Positions 13,227-26,646 of a DNA stretch of 64,000 nt are shown in pieces. This DNA is from Trichoplax sp. H2. Taxonomy: Eukaryota; Placozoa; Uniplacotomia; Trichoplacea. Made by a program: the position numbers and the translations under genes. Each line of letters opens with the position of its first letter. The first letter of the stretch is position 1. Where the stretch lies: NCBI GenBank assembly GCA_003344405.1, contig NOWV01000022.1, positions 725,381-789,380 on the forward strand, given 5' to 3'. Under the pieces are notes generated by a model. The model was not told the origin of the DNA and made no database searches. It saw nothing but the letters and a program-made list of their open reading frames with translations.

Positions 13227-13591
13227 GGTAAGCACTGGATCAATCTACAATTTACCGTTCACTAATTATATTATTATTAATGGGGAAGAAATGATCATGC
13301 TGCTAGGCTGCTAGCACTGCAGTAAAATCATCGCTCTCGATATGTCGGTCTTGATTTTTGCAGCGAGCACACTAGAAGTCAGAAATTGCCTATCTTCATG
13401 GTCATCTCCCTTTGCTTTTTCACTGCAACCATACACCATACTGAACAAAATCAACATGGCAGCTGCTGACAAATCTTCTGTCCATGGTACAATACAGTAC
13501 AGTACTATAGACTGTAGAGTTTTGTACTGTACGCTACGGTCCACAGATTCAAAGATTCAATTCGGCGGCAAGAAGCATCAAAACAACCAAA
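13227..13591. promoter_or_regulatory. Short shared 5' region of UQCC2 and IQCC
   Basis: Only 365 bp separate the two divergent start codons, so a bidirectional promoter is likely. The stretch contains TACTGTAC-type palindromic repeats around 13488-13535. Overlapping ORFs on both strands here (13311-13608) show no family features and are not called. Confidence 0.5.
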
Positions 13592-16107
13592 ATGGCTTCG
13601 CATATTGATCCATCGAAGGCTGCCATAAGAATCCAGGCAAGCAATCTATTAATGTTATTATACAGTGAAATGACACAGTTGTCATCTATTACGATAGTAG
13701 ACTTACATATTAGGAATTGGCTATTTGCAACATGGTTGAAATTGACGTTTAGTAAAATACATAAAACATGCCTAAAGTTCAACAAGATGCTGCAAGCAAA
13801 CTAGGAGAACTAGCGAGCACCGTAGTATTCTATAGCTTATGAACTTGAAACAAACTAAAATGAAACTTTTAGCTAGTAGATGTCATCTCCCTTGAATATC
13901 ACTTTTATAGCCCCTGTGTAACCCGTGGATCGAATCATTCTTGTTAATGTTGTACATAACATACTTAGCATATTGACCACGATTAAAGGCTATGAACCTA
14001 TACTGTAGGCGTGAACTAATAAACAGTATCATGATAACACATAGAAGGGGGTCTCATAGGGATAAACTTTAGCTTTACTAAGCATTGATCGACATTTTGA
14101 AATCATAAGACCAACTGCTGTACGACTTTTTGTGAACTGTGCTACTATCTCGGTCAAAGCTAAATCAATACTTTGACAATTTTTGTAAACATGTATGTGT
14201 ACGTACGTTTACATTCTATGTAATATTGACACATACTGTACTGTATTAATTATTGAATTAGAAGTGTATATCTCCCTTTTTATAGGCTGCTTTTCGTTCA
14301 TACCGCGTGAGAAAAAAATTACAACATGTTCGCCGCGAATTGGAGGACATAACAACCGATCTTGATTCCGGATATGTTGCTATAACTTGGACAAAATCTA
14401 ACTTACCATGTAATCCATTATTTCATTCCAAAAAATCGACAGATTCGAGGTCAGATAATGAACTACATAAAATTTGAAATACTGTTGTTAGTTCTTACTA
14501 CCAGATTACTTTTACGTATCAGTTTATCCTTATCGTATATGTATATGACTGGAAGCAATACAGTGTCTATGTTTATGATTGTATGCTCGTACATTGCATC
14601 TTACATTTCTCCTGCCTTGCAGTAAACTTTTGCCTGTAACCAATAGCCATGACGATAGCAATCTAACAAATAAATTATCAACTATTGATAATGATATCAC
14701 TGGTAAGACTTTTTACATAGCTGTTGCTTAATATAAAAACAGGGGGTAAATAAATATAACATTTCTAATTAATCACTACTGTCTTAACAGACGATCTTGA
14801 AGAGGAAAATGATCTGCTAAACATATACGTAAATTCAAAAGTGAAGGGAGAAAAAGAAAACAATGATACACTATTATCAGAAGGGTCTAGTCCTGGCAGT
14901 TCTCCAGACGATGCTAATTCGGAGAAATTAAAAGATTTTGATGTTATTCCAGAAGCAGATAGCACGACTAAAACTAGTATTTTAATCAAAGAGTCTTCGA
15001 GCAACAATGCAAGTTCCGAGAGTGATACTAAATTGGAGAGCGTTACCCTATCTAACATAAAAGAAAAGGAACATAAAGATGGAGATAACAACGATGAAAC
15101 AATGACAACAAATATCCTATACACGGAATCCAAAGAACGTGGTGAGCTCACACCTGAAACATCGCTTGATTCAGCGAATGATGAGGAGCCGAAAGAAGAT
15201 GATGTTGCAAATAATAATAATAATAATGGTAACAAAGAGATATTATCCAACACCGAAAGTCAGATTTCATCCGATTGTCATCCATGCGATAATTCAATCC
15301 CTAAAGGTATAGTAAGGCTTTTACTTAAATGACTTTGAATTTTTAATGTACTGCAATTATTTTCCATTTGTAAGGAAAAATTTTTGTAAATTTCGTTCAA
15401 AATTCCTATAGGTAGAAATGAAGATGACGCACCCCAAGCGATGGAAGATCAAGATAGGATTCCTAATGTTGAAAATGAAAAGGCATATAGCAACGATGCT
15501 AATCATAACAGAAATGTGGTCAACAATCCAGATCTAGAGAGTAATGATCCGATCATAAATCCTAACAATGACTTTAAAGTACCAACTCCAACGTTGGTGC
15601 CAACACAGGATAATAAAATAAATATTGCTTCTATTAACGATTCCTGGGATATGATTGGTAATATGTCATATATAAATCGAAGGGAAAATGTGGAGTATGG
15701 TTAGTAAGGAATAATGCTGTTTTCGAAAATTTAAGCAGCGCTTATTGATAATAGACTGCACGGTTGACAGTATTTGAAACTATTTTTATACTAGATAAGT
15801 ATCCGAAAGATATGAATAGCCTTCTAAAGTTACGTCGTGAACTAGCTACAGAATTACTCTGGATAGAACAAGCGATTTTTAGTAGAAAAAATGTGAGTAT
15901 ACCTAAGTCACCTCTTCAGTTTAGCTATTAGGAAGATGTACAGTACTTCAACGAAATGTATGTACAAATTTTTTAAATCTCTATAAGAATTGTGCATCGT
16001 TCTTTAGACCATACATGATCTCTTCAAATATCATAATGATGCTTTTTCTTTATCAGTGCTTAAAAATTAAAGCTCGATGTCGAAATGACGAGATATTTCC
16101 AGAATAA
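13592..16107 (+). CDS. IQCC: IQCC-like IQ-motif protein
   Basis: Seven exons: 13592-13636, 14286-14449, 14623-14702, 14791-15306, 15412-15699, 15795-15892 and 16057-16107. They give 413 residues. The IQ motif forms across the first junction (AAIRIQ joined to AAFRSYRVRKK), a predicted calmodulin-binding site. It is followed by RRELEDITTDLDSGYVAITW, which matches the segment after the IQ motif in vertebrate IQCC. The long middle (exons 3-5) is acidic, Ser/Asn-rich and low in complexity. The C-terminus (LRRELATELLWIEQAIFSRK) matches the conserved end of IQCC (AMELLWLQQAINSRKEYL). The function of IQCC is poorly known. Intron 1 uses a GC donor (CAG followed by GCAAGC); without it the IQ motif would not be rebuilt. 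All other introns are GT-AG. Confidence 0.85.
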
Positions 16108-17790
16108 ATTAAAGATTAGAATCATTGGATCATACCCTACCAACGGACCAACCATTCAACCTATAAAGAAATTTCTACTCATGATCAATTTTTGGGCCTG
16201 GCTTATATATCCACAAATTTTTGTATTTTCTGTATATACTGTACATACTGTATGCCAACGATGTTGATCGGTTGACAGTAGGCTTGATACTGTAAAATTA
16301 TGCGTGCAATGAACATTTTTGTACTTTTGTTCTATATGTGAAATTGCTGATTTTGCTGCTGATCTTACTGCTCCTTCATCCAAGTTTCCGAGTAGGGATG
16401 ATAACCCTTCAGGCTGTAGGGTATTTATAAGCTTGCTTGAATAGCTGATCTACCCAACTCAAAGTAGTTTTACTTTAGTGGCAATACGTGATATTCATGG
16501 TACATATTAAATGCTCCATTTTTAGGTCACTAGATACACCATGATTTTATATATGATATAATATATGTCACGATATCATGTTGTACTGTAGAGCATAATT
16601 TATATAACATATACAGTATACTGCCGGCAATATTTCTATGTTATATTGATTTTGATTTATTTATTTATGATGTCAATGTGTCATCTTTGATACATGTTTA
16701 ATGATTTTATGTATAATAATATAGTATCTCTAGATCTGTATATAGTATAAATGGATATTGTCAATATATCATCGATGCATCTTTAATAACATTTTTCGAC
16801 AATATTGTACAGTATGCGTACTATACAGAGTATCATTTTATGATGTACACCTTTGGTGTTTTCTGTCAGTAATTAATTCATTAAATAATTAATAAAACAA
16901 TTTTATATACGCTATACGCTATAGCATGATTGAAACATGGCCGAGTGATCGTCTCATTTCACCGATAGAATACCTTATCACAATAAAAAATGAGAATTAT
17001 TTCAGCTTGTGTTATGATAATTACAAGATTATTCCATAGAAATGCCGATTCCATGATGGGCACATATTTTATCAAATAGATGCTATATCAACCGAATATT
17101 TTACCAATATTAATTGATTTATTATGGCATGCAAATGTTATTGATCACATACGAAATGCAATCTCGCAAGACGATAGCACACATCATGGAACGATCGCCG
17201 TGCTGCCATGAAGCTGCTAAACATAATAATATCATATAGACATTTTTGTAACACGATTGCATTAGTACGATCACTCTAGACTCGGTAGCCACTGTCAATT
17301 TAAACTGCTATCCTAATTAATACCATCAATTTTGAATAAATTGCATGGAAAAGTTGGATGAATACCTTCAATTCTGTAGTATAGTAGAGTACTTTTAGTA
17401 CCTCTATGGCCGTACTATGGTAATTCGTAAAGGCTTCCAGTAGTAGTCAGTACAGTACTGTACAGTACAGCGCAGTAACGGACCACTGGAAGGAAACCGG
17501 TTTTCTTCCGACTACAGTGTACAATACATTCACACAACTCCGTCGAACTGTACACTGTACACTGTACGGTACTGTACCATTGATACCGTTACAGTTTTCC
17601 AGTACTGTACTGTACTGTACCATAGCTGTAGTCAGTGTACTGTATCAGGTGGTACTACCATCAGTCAAGTCCCACCTGTCGCCATTCACCATACTGTAAA
17701 TGGCTTATAGCAATGTATCTTCAAAATATGGCGCAATGCTTGAAGATTCTAACCTGAAATAGATGAAGTTTATTGCTTTAAGACTTCAAA
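16108..17790. other. Intergenic spacer between IQCC and TMEM241
   Basis: AT-rich, with palindromic TACTGTAC blocks at 17448-17470 and 17545-17623. ORFs at 16085-16383 and 17517-17699 carry no recognisable domain and the latter is repeat-derived. Confidence 0.55.
17448..17623. repeat. Palindromic TACTGTAC repeat cluster
   Basis: Contains gtacagtactgtac (self-complementary) plus further tactgtactgtac runs at 17595-17620. It lies about 170 bp before the TMEM241 start codon. Confidence 0.8.
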
Positions 17791-20700
17791 ATGGGCAAGG
17801 AAGAAATTGGCGAGAAAAGAAAGTCATGGAAATTAGTTTTACTCTTTGTTAATTATTGCATTTTTAGTGTTGCAACAACATTCGTCAATAAGGTAAAGTA
17901 GAGTAGGCTAGACAAGAAACGTTTCGCTTTAGTTTCGCTCTTGGTATCCAAGCCAACATCAACTTGACGACCTGAGCCTGTAAAATTTCTCAATTTATTC
18001 TTCATGAATTGATTCATGACATGTCTATTATGATAGAATACTTTAACCTGTGGATATATTGATACTATAGAAGAATGCGTGTAGCGAACTCAAAAATAAC
18101 CTACTGTCATTGAGTAAGAAAAGCACTTCGCTGCATCACTCACTCTGATACCATTCATTTATATCTACAGTATATAACATCAACAACAAGGGTTAAAACC
18201 ACTATGGCAAACCATTTTAGGCTACGTAGTTGCCTGCCATTTTATAAATTGGCTTAGGATTGATAATCTTCTATGTATGGTACCGAAAATAATCTTGCAT
18301 CCATAGAATGTCGTCCATTCGTTGTTGACCTTACGCTTCTTATACGCTACAGTAGTTGTATACCATTCAACCGCTTATTGAAATACTGTCGAATAACATC
18401 AAACATTAAGATACGCTACTGTACAGTAAACTTGAATCATGTGGTGATATCGTCATACGGATACCTTAAATTTCCATACTATAAAATCTATGAATACCAT
18501 TTTCTGTTATAAACTGGGTACAATTTTACACAGTAGTCGAGTCCACAACATTCCTACAACGTTTACTCTGTACTATTCGTTACATCAACTCTTGCAAATA
18601 AAAGATGATTTTTTGATGTTGATAGACGTAATATATGTACGTATTGGAATGTATGTGAAAGTTAGTTTACAGAAATTGCACGATGATGTAGTTCTGTAAG
18701 TTCTTCCATATGCGAGAAAATATGGACCATTACCAGCATTATTACAACAGTTTATAACCATTACTGTTCTATGGGTACAATTCGAATTCAGTTATCGATG
18801 ATTGCCTAATTGGATAGCTTTACGAGTAATAAATTATAAGAATGATCATCTAATACATAGCAGCGCAATAATTAAGATAAACTTATCTACATTTAACGAT
18901 AAAATTAAATTGACAATGTGCGTGCTTAAAAATAACAAATTCTGCTATGCCTTCAATATCTGATTTGACTATTTGCAATCCAATCACCTCTTTCTTACCT
19001 TTCTCTATTTTAGTATGTTCTATCCGTGATTGGATTTACTTTTCCAACCATATTCTTAAGGTATAGTAGTCCTAGCATCCTAAAGTAAAATGATCAAAAT
19101 AAGAAGTTCGATATACTGTAACATAAATGATCCCAGATAAACTGGTTAGTATCTACACTGAAATTATAGACACAATATCTTGCCATACAGTATAGATTAC
19201 TTCTTGTTACCAATTGTATACCATAGACCATCACGAGTAAGCTAAATTGCTTGTAAATAACCAATAACTGAGAGTCAGTTTTACTGAAATAATCACAAGC
19301 ATATCACTGTAGATTTTAGTTACAGACGATGTATTCTAGACATCCTACTTTATGATTAATTGTTTTAACATATTGCCGAATGGGAATAACAGAGATAAAT
19401 GTCGCCAAAACTATTATTTATTGATAGATACGTATGCTTTTTGTTAAATATATCAAACATATCTTAATATAGAAATTATTTAAAAGTATTTATTGCTTCC
19501 CAATTTCTGATTCTTTCTATGTCGCATCGAATTGTTTTACTATATAATTATATTCAACTATTAGCTGGCAAACGGCAGTCGGTGTCTGTCTTTTCAAACT
19601 ACTTGCAAGAATGGGTTATATAGACCTTGGCAATATTGATAGGTATGCTGGATGGCTATTACAAATACTATAACTTTCTCTTGTATACTACCTTTGTTAC
19701 AATACGCATATAATGTCATATGTAAAATTTTCTTGCATACCCTACATGGGAACCCATAAAACAGTATCATTCTGATAGTCATATGCAATATTTGAATGGT
19801 TCTATTCACTTTGTTCCTAGGAGTTTGCTATTTTACTCAGAAATAATACGGCTCTCAAACCGCATTTAATAACAGTACTAGACTAAGTGTAACAATTTCG
19901 TAAAAGTACATTTACGATAGCGCCAATATTCAAATAAATTCTCTTAAGAGATATTATATCCATCACTGGCAGATTTTTATTATACTACTATTAACAAATA
20001 TCACATTGGATGATGGTAGAATTTATTAAAACGATATTGTACGCATTATTATATCTTTTAAATGATATATAAATTTCATTGGAATCAATTTTACTGTTAA
20101 GCAAGGAAATCTATATAACTTATTGCACAAACGATATATTTCTTGTGGCATGATTTACTTAGGAAAGCAGTTATTCAATGGCTACCTGCTATGATTTTAT
20201 TTGTGTGTATGGCGTATTCTGGTTCAAGATCACTTTCAATGACTGTATGCATTAATAGATATGATTAATGTCTTTAAGAATAGGACTTATCAAATATTGT
20301 CAACTCAATATTATCTTATCGTGCTGTTGAAACTGTTGACTGATTTTATATAGATCCTTCCTGTATGGATAATTGTATATAATGTTGTATACGTATTAAT
20401 AGCTTGCGGAGATTGGGTAATCCATAAAAAGGTACAAATTTATTGGCCTTTCAATTTAAGTTTTCACCTCAATCTCGAACGATTAACACTGCAATGCAAT
20501 CTTATCTATAGGTTCCAACGTTTGCCACTCAAGTTTGGTAATACTTTGTAATCTGGCTTACTAATCATCGTTAATTGTTTCAAGTAAAATTACTAAATAA
20601 CTTTAATTTTATAGTGCAATTATAGTAGTATTTTCAGCTGTAATGGTTGGACACACTGATTCTCAGGTAAGTGATAATATGATCCACACCTTTGAGAGGC

Positions 20701-21791
20701 ATTAAAGTTTTTAGTAGTTACCAAATCTTTAAATAAACACACTACTATTAATTGAACAATAAATTCTATAAATCGATGTATCCTTTAATAAATGCTACAA
20801 ATAATTAAACTGGGCGACAGTGTTTCACAATAGTGACCTTTGGGCTTTTACAGTTTGATGACATGGGATATGCATGGATGGAGTTTCACTGCTTTTGCGC
20901 TGGATTGTATACTTTATATGCACAGGCCAAGCAAGATGAGATCAAATTGAATGAATTTGCCAAATTATTTTTAAATTTTGTATTTACGTAAGAATTGCTT
21001 ATGTGATGTTTCAATTTTTACCCTAGCCGCTAGATTTCATATTTTTAATGACTTTCCTTGCTTAACCCTAACAGTGTTGCAGTTCTTCTCCCTTCAAGCT
21101 TTATAACAGGTTCACAAATACTACTGTAAAGGTTGAATTCGTGAGCGACATACAGAGATCTAATCAAATTCTGTTCAATTTTTTGATATTAACCGTATTG
21201 TAGGACAAATATATGAAGTTATTAAATTTCCTGCTATTTATTTTGGTAGATTTTATTTTGGCTGCTTTCTTAGGTAAACCAGTGCAGTTAGCTAATACAA
21301 TTGACTAAAAATTTTTCACTACATAGCTTTAAAGAATCCACTTAGTTAATCCTACTTACATTTACCGTTTATTTTTCAAATCTAGTGGGATATTTGGGAC
21401 AATGCTGAGCGTAACAAGTATATGGGTATTAAATGAAACAAATACAACTACAGTTGGCATTATCAGCACTATAAATAAGGTTAAAAATATCTAGCAAATG
21501 AATCAAATTACCCATACTTAATAATATTCTCCTTAACTCTTCATATGAACTACCAGGTCCCAATGACTCTTTTATCGGTAGTGCTTTTCAAAATGACTCA
21601 TAATACAGAAAATATTGTTTGGTAATATGCCTTGGGTATACGATTATCATTCCAACATTAATTGTTCTAATATGGCTAATTTCTCATTTAATTCATTTAG
21701 CATCGCGTTTGGATTAGCTAGTGGATTTGCTTTCTTTGTTACTAAGTACCAAGATGTTAGCAGAGTTGCTCCCATGGTTTCAGTTACATAA
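17791..21791 (+). CDS. TMEM241: TMEM241, nucleotide-sugar-transporter-like membrane protein
   Basis: Thirteen exons: 17791-17892, 19014-19060, 19565-19642, 20163-20244, 20354-20431, 20512-20537, 20615-20666, 20854-20987, 21075-21109, 21204-21273, 21386-21479, 21557-21621 and 21701-21791. They give 317 residues with every phase consistent. The protein is almost all hydrophobic helices, as in the drug/metabolite-transporter fold. It matches TMEM241 in order: TFVNKYVLSVIGFTFPTIF, SWQTAVGVCLFKLL, WLPAMILFVCMAYSGSRSLS, GHTDSQFDDMGYAW and FPAIYFGRFYFG. Family members resemble the yeast GDP-mannose transporter Vrg4 and are thought to move UDP-GlcNAc or a related nucleotide sugar into the Golgi; the substrate here is unknown. 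Intron 1 (1.1 kb) is much longer than the others. Internal ORFs at 18273-18699 are intronic noise. Confidence 0.9.
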
Positions 21792-23112
21792 ATAGCCGTG
21801 TAAAATTTATATCAAGCTACCGGATATAGCCCAAACAATTCATGCACCTCGGAAACTTAAATCTAGTATATATGCTATTCTCTATTTCATAAGTATTAAT
21901 ATTGATTTTATTTCAAAAAGATGTTATTCCAAAAATGTAACTAGATGCCAATTAATCTTGCCAATACAATCGCTGTAAAATGTTTAAATTAATCATTATT
22001 ATAATTAACCAAAGTTATGGACGACTTGATGGTAAATAAGAAAATATCTGGATTGAGTGCATATTGCCTCAGGCTTACCTCTAAGATTTAGTTTAGAATA
22101 TTGTAATATATCAATCTTCTATTGATATTAGTGATGCTTGGAGAATGTTAACCATTGGATACGAAATTATAGCAAATGTACAGTTTGTCCATTCCGTAGT
22201 ACGATACCGTACATGTACTACTGCATCTTGTTGCATTTAAGTAACATATAGTAAGCGTATAAGCAAATCTTACGCCGTACAAAACCTATAACAACAAAAC
22301 GTATTGCTATACTTGCTTCAGTGAAGAGATTAGTGATCTGAAATGTACATATTAATGTTATTACAAATGATTACATGTGATGTAATTAATACACTCACCT
22401 ATGTTTATATCATTAATATTAGCTCCTCGCATGAAGTATGTTTTCAGTTATACTTTACTTTAAATATCAATTACGAAGCGGTAAATTGGTAAAGGAATAA
22501 AATTGTGGTATTGTATAAATCAATGCCTATATCATAATTCTATAACTCAGACATAAATTCTCTGTCTTACGGTACTATTACGATAAAATTAATTAATATC
22601 AAATATGGCATAAATTATCTAAATTAGTAGGATTGAAGGTATTAATATTGTACGTGTACGCCTATAAGTTGAATTGCATTTTTATTTAATCAGAAAATTC
22701 ATTATGATATGCAAATAAAATATGAATAAGAAAATTAATATTAGGTATTAAATATTGCAAACTTGATATCAATAGTTTCTTGTATCCATCATTATCATGC
22801 AACTTAAAGTCAGTTAGTTTTGAATTGAAATTAAAATTTGCTCGGTTTTTCGTTTTTTATGTGAATATAATTAGTATCCTCATCTGATATACCATAAACA
22901 GAACCCAATAATTAGATTAATTATCTATTAGACTTTAATAAAAGTAAAGCTGCTATAGAATTACTACAACTATAACATATTATCAGAAAGGGCTTCATAA
23001 GTACGCAAAAATATTTCTTCATTAATGTTAACTTGTATATAATTTTGGTTTATATAATTATAAATAATTACAGCAGCGATCGATATGACTTTTAAATTGT
23101 CATCATGTTGAA
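21792..23112. other. Convergent intergenic spacer, nothing recognised
   Basis: Very AT-rich region between the 3' ends of TMEM241 and the hydrolase gene. No exon, RNA gene or repeat could be supported. Confidence 0.6.
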
Positions 23113-26100
23113 TCAATAACCTTTTTGCTGGAATTCCTTGATAGCTGCGATAAGAGCAGAGGCCAATGGAATATCATTAATAGTATGTCCTGCGTTACGG
23201 ATAATTCGTAAATCTGCCTCTGGCCAATTCTGGAAAAAATCATGTTATTATAGTTAAAAGATAGTATGTTATTTGACGCTTTACAACAAATTTGAACATC
23301 TCAGATAACAGTAAGTTAAAATGTGTAAATTATGTATCGATTCTACTTAATATAGATACAACCTTGTGCAAATCCCAAGCTCGCTGAACTGGACATATGA
23401 CATCATACCGTCCATGGACAATGATGCAAGGTATATGACGAATTTTATGGATATGCTTTAGCACATAATTCTCCTTGTCAGGGCTAAAAAATCCTCGGTT
23501 GGCAGCAAAGTGACTATAATAATTTTTTTAAACTTAGGTTATTGCCTGCTATTTTTGATACCACGAATACGTAATACTCATGTTAGTCCTCATATGATGA
23601 TTCCATTAATTATAATAGTAATGGTGTTATCACAACGTATACATCGTTTATTGTTAATTCCAGTAATAACAAAAAGACGTAAAAAAACTGTATTATTTTA
23701 CTATCACTGCATTATATTCATTATAATCCTTAACCATAAAGTTATCATACTTGTCATGTCTTGCTGATAAGTAGATTACTTCATCGTCGAGACCCATACT
23801 AAGATCAACTTCGTGATCGTGTATTATGGAAAGTGCACAGCCCCAATGCGTCCACAGTTTCGCATATTTAATTCTAGTCTAATGTATATTCAAAAAGCAG
23901 TTACTCCAATAAATGTAGTACTTTACTGAGATATATAATTTATCGTATCAGATATACAGTAGAGATAGTGTTGCAATCTTATTACAAATTCTTTTAAAGC
24001 ATAAGCATTAACCGCAACTGATCGTAATACAAATATAAGCGATCTAAAGGCTACCTCTTTATCATCACTGTTTATTCGCCGCCAGTAAGCCATTACTATA
24101 TCATCTCTCTCTGCCTACATTACCATAATATAAAAGGCACCATGTTTAAAAACAATCGTGCAATAATGAATAGATCTGCTCTTAAGATGTATGAATGCCG
24201 TAAGATTATATCGTTATTAGATAAAACTAAGATGTTAACAACTAAAGGTTACATATATTTCATTATGACTTAATTCGTTGTAGGACCCATTTGATAGTAC
24301 GACAAGTCGTTTTATGTAAGTTAAGAATAGTTGTGTTTGTAGTACCTCTGGAATTGCATTCGCGTAAGTCTCGAAGAATTCTGGAAGAATATTAGAGGCT
24401 CCAGCGTGGTAGATCCACTGGAGGTCTTTTCTTTGTACAGTAATTAAAATTAAAGCATAAAATAATCAATTGTATTCGCCAATCATTTCCCGTGCTATCT
24501 ACTACAAACAATATCGCTTAACTAAATTTTTGATTACACAAGAAAAGACGAACTAGGAATAAAGTTAGATGCTTTGTACCCTTGTCCTAAAGTTACACCG
24601 CGTAGAATTAGACCAGTTACTCTATCTGGATAAAGTTCGCTGTAAATCATTGTAAGCGTTGAACCCCAACTGCCACCGAAAATTAACCACTTTTCGATTT
24701 CTACACCATAAGATACAGAATAAATTACTTCTTACTCGAGGTTGCTTTTATTACTATCACTTTATTCGTATCTGTAGATAGCAATTGTAGTACTATATAG
24801 CCAAATCTAGACACCTTAATAAGTTATACCTAAGAATTTTCTCAGTTTTTCATAATCTTCGACAACTTTCCAAGTGTCATTATCCTTCATTAAATAAGTA
24901 AAAAAATGTAATCGGAAGCAACAATGTTAGATGTTTACAAATACTGTCCCTTACCTTAATTTCACCGAAAGGTTTGGATCGGCCTAAGGCTCTTCTGTCT
25001 ACCAAAATTGCTCGATAATACGAAGGATCGAAAAATCTACGTTCTTTATCACAACATCCATTGGTACCTCCGCCGCCGTGACTACACGATAATTCAAGAG
25101 TGTAGATGTTGTCAGTAAGCGGTGCAGTGCATAAATTTTAAGTATACTACTATTATCGCAAATTTTAATATTGTTAAGAACAGCATATAAGTTGAATGTC
25201 TTTGCTGAAATTTTAATTACTTTAAACCTTTGTGAGGATAATGGATTAAATAGTTGTATATGGCTAAGCCATTTCGATACAGCTGTAGCCTTTAGGTACT
25301 AAATGATACTAAATAGAGCTTTATACAATCGTCGTATTTTGTTTTTAGCTAAGTCAGTGTTATAACGTTGCTCACCTTGAAGATACTGTAATATTTGAGT
25401 CCTACTTCAGCTACCAAAGAACTACAGAGGCCATAGCAGAGACTAAGTTATATGCATCTATCCATCATTGAAGTTATCTGTACTGTCATAACCTGTATAT
25501 TAAAATCCGACTGTTATTGGTTGATCTGCTTTATACTATTTAATTCTAGATTAATGATAGCGATGGTGGGCCGTTTAATTGTATTCTTAAGCGGAATATA
25601 GCCTAAGCCATCATTCATTAACCCAAATATGTTTACATTAAATCGATAGTAAATTTGGGCATGAAATTATATCTGATGCCTTTATCCTATCCCCCAATTT
25701 CTTCTTTCCGAGTTAATTCATTCTGAAATAATTTCATGCTATCAACTTGGAATGAATATTAACTGAATAAAACGATTGATTATCCCAAAACTGTAGCTCA
25801 ATAAATACTTATACTTGGCATCAGGCCTACTTCTTCCATTACAAATTACAGTAATTGTAAATTAATCAATTTTTCCCTGGCCTGCTTGACATATCTGAGT
25901 ACAGTATCTGAAGATAGGTACATGTGTATGTAGTAGAATCATGAGCTAGAGAAATAGTTGATATTCTCGCGTCCACCAACTTTCTATGCTGTAGAATCAT
26001 AAGGCAAAGAAATATCTGTATTCTCACATAGAGTAGCAACTAAAAGTATTGATTCGAATTGATTGGACGAGATTCGGTTAGATTTCCCGAATCGAATGTT

Positions 26101-26646
26101 AAACTCTAAATTATAAAATCTCGTGTAGACTATTTTTCTATGTTGCAAAATGATGAGCTAGAGGACTATCCATATTTTCACGTACGCTACTTTTCTATGC
26201 AGCAGAAACATGAGCCCGAGAACTACTCGTCTTCTTGCGTATGCTCCTTTTCGATACAGTAGAATCGTGAACTAGAGAACTATTGGTATTCCTGTGTGTG
26301 TTCTTTTGACTGTAGCATTTACTTCGATTCCCGTGTGTGTTCTTTTGATTGTGGCATTTATGTCCCTTACCGCACTTTACATTAATACTTGAACAATCAC
26401 ACAGTACTGGCAAAGGACGGTAATACAGCCGAAGCTTAATTTGAAGTTTATTTTATAGGTATTTATAAAATTCATGGATGAGATACAATAGTTAGGCCTA
26501 GCTTATGAATATACGTACACATATAAGATTGGTCTACCATTAGGATTTCCGATTTGCTCGTAGTAGATTTGATGAACATCAGATACTTTTAGATAGCCAT
26601 TATTGTATGGCTCAATTTCAGGATAGAACGAATGCAATTGTGACAT
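23113..26646 (-). CDS. Prolyl aminopeptidase-type (peptidase family S33) alpha/beta hydrolase with altered specificity residues
   Basis: Nine exons on the minus strand: 26646-26519, 25081-24955, 24884-24830, 24700-24580, 24430-24346, 24114-24055, 23878-23751, 23513-23363 and 23229-23113. They give 323 residues, the usual length for the family. It aligns end to end with bacterial-type prolyl aminopeptidases: N-terminal IYYEQIGNPNGRPILYVHGG, nucleophile elbow GGSWGS (Ser at about residue 126), LRG after it, acid loop HGRYDVICPVQRAWDL, and NAGHT with the catalytic His near the C-terminus. The triad is therefore intact. Several conserved positions differ: the oxyanion motif HGGPGG reads HGGGGT, DQRGxGRS reads DRRALGRS, the Glu after W in the cap (WE) is Gly (WG), and the Glu of IENHYF is Asp (HDNHF). 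The two Glu positions hold the substrate amino group in known enzymes, so substrate choice has probably changed. No signal peptide is seen. Confidence 0.9.
25930..26310. repeat. 57-bp minisatellite in intron 1 of the hydrolase gene
   Basis: Degenerate units start with gtagaatcatgagctagag or close variants at about 25932, 25990, 26145, 26202 and 26258. The last three are spaced 57 bp. Because 57 is a multiple of three, a minus-strand ORF (26195-26413) stays open through it; I regard that ORF as a by-product. Confidence 0.75.

Noticed and set aside
14765-15253. 162-codon Ser/Leu-rich minus-strand ORF
   Set aside because: Antisense shadow of the large acidic exon of IQCC, whose splice borders and phase are consistent.
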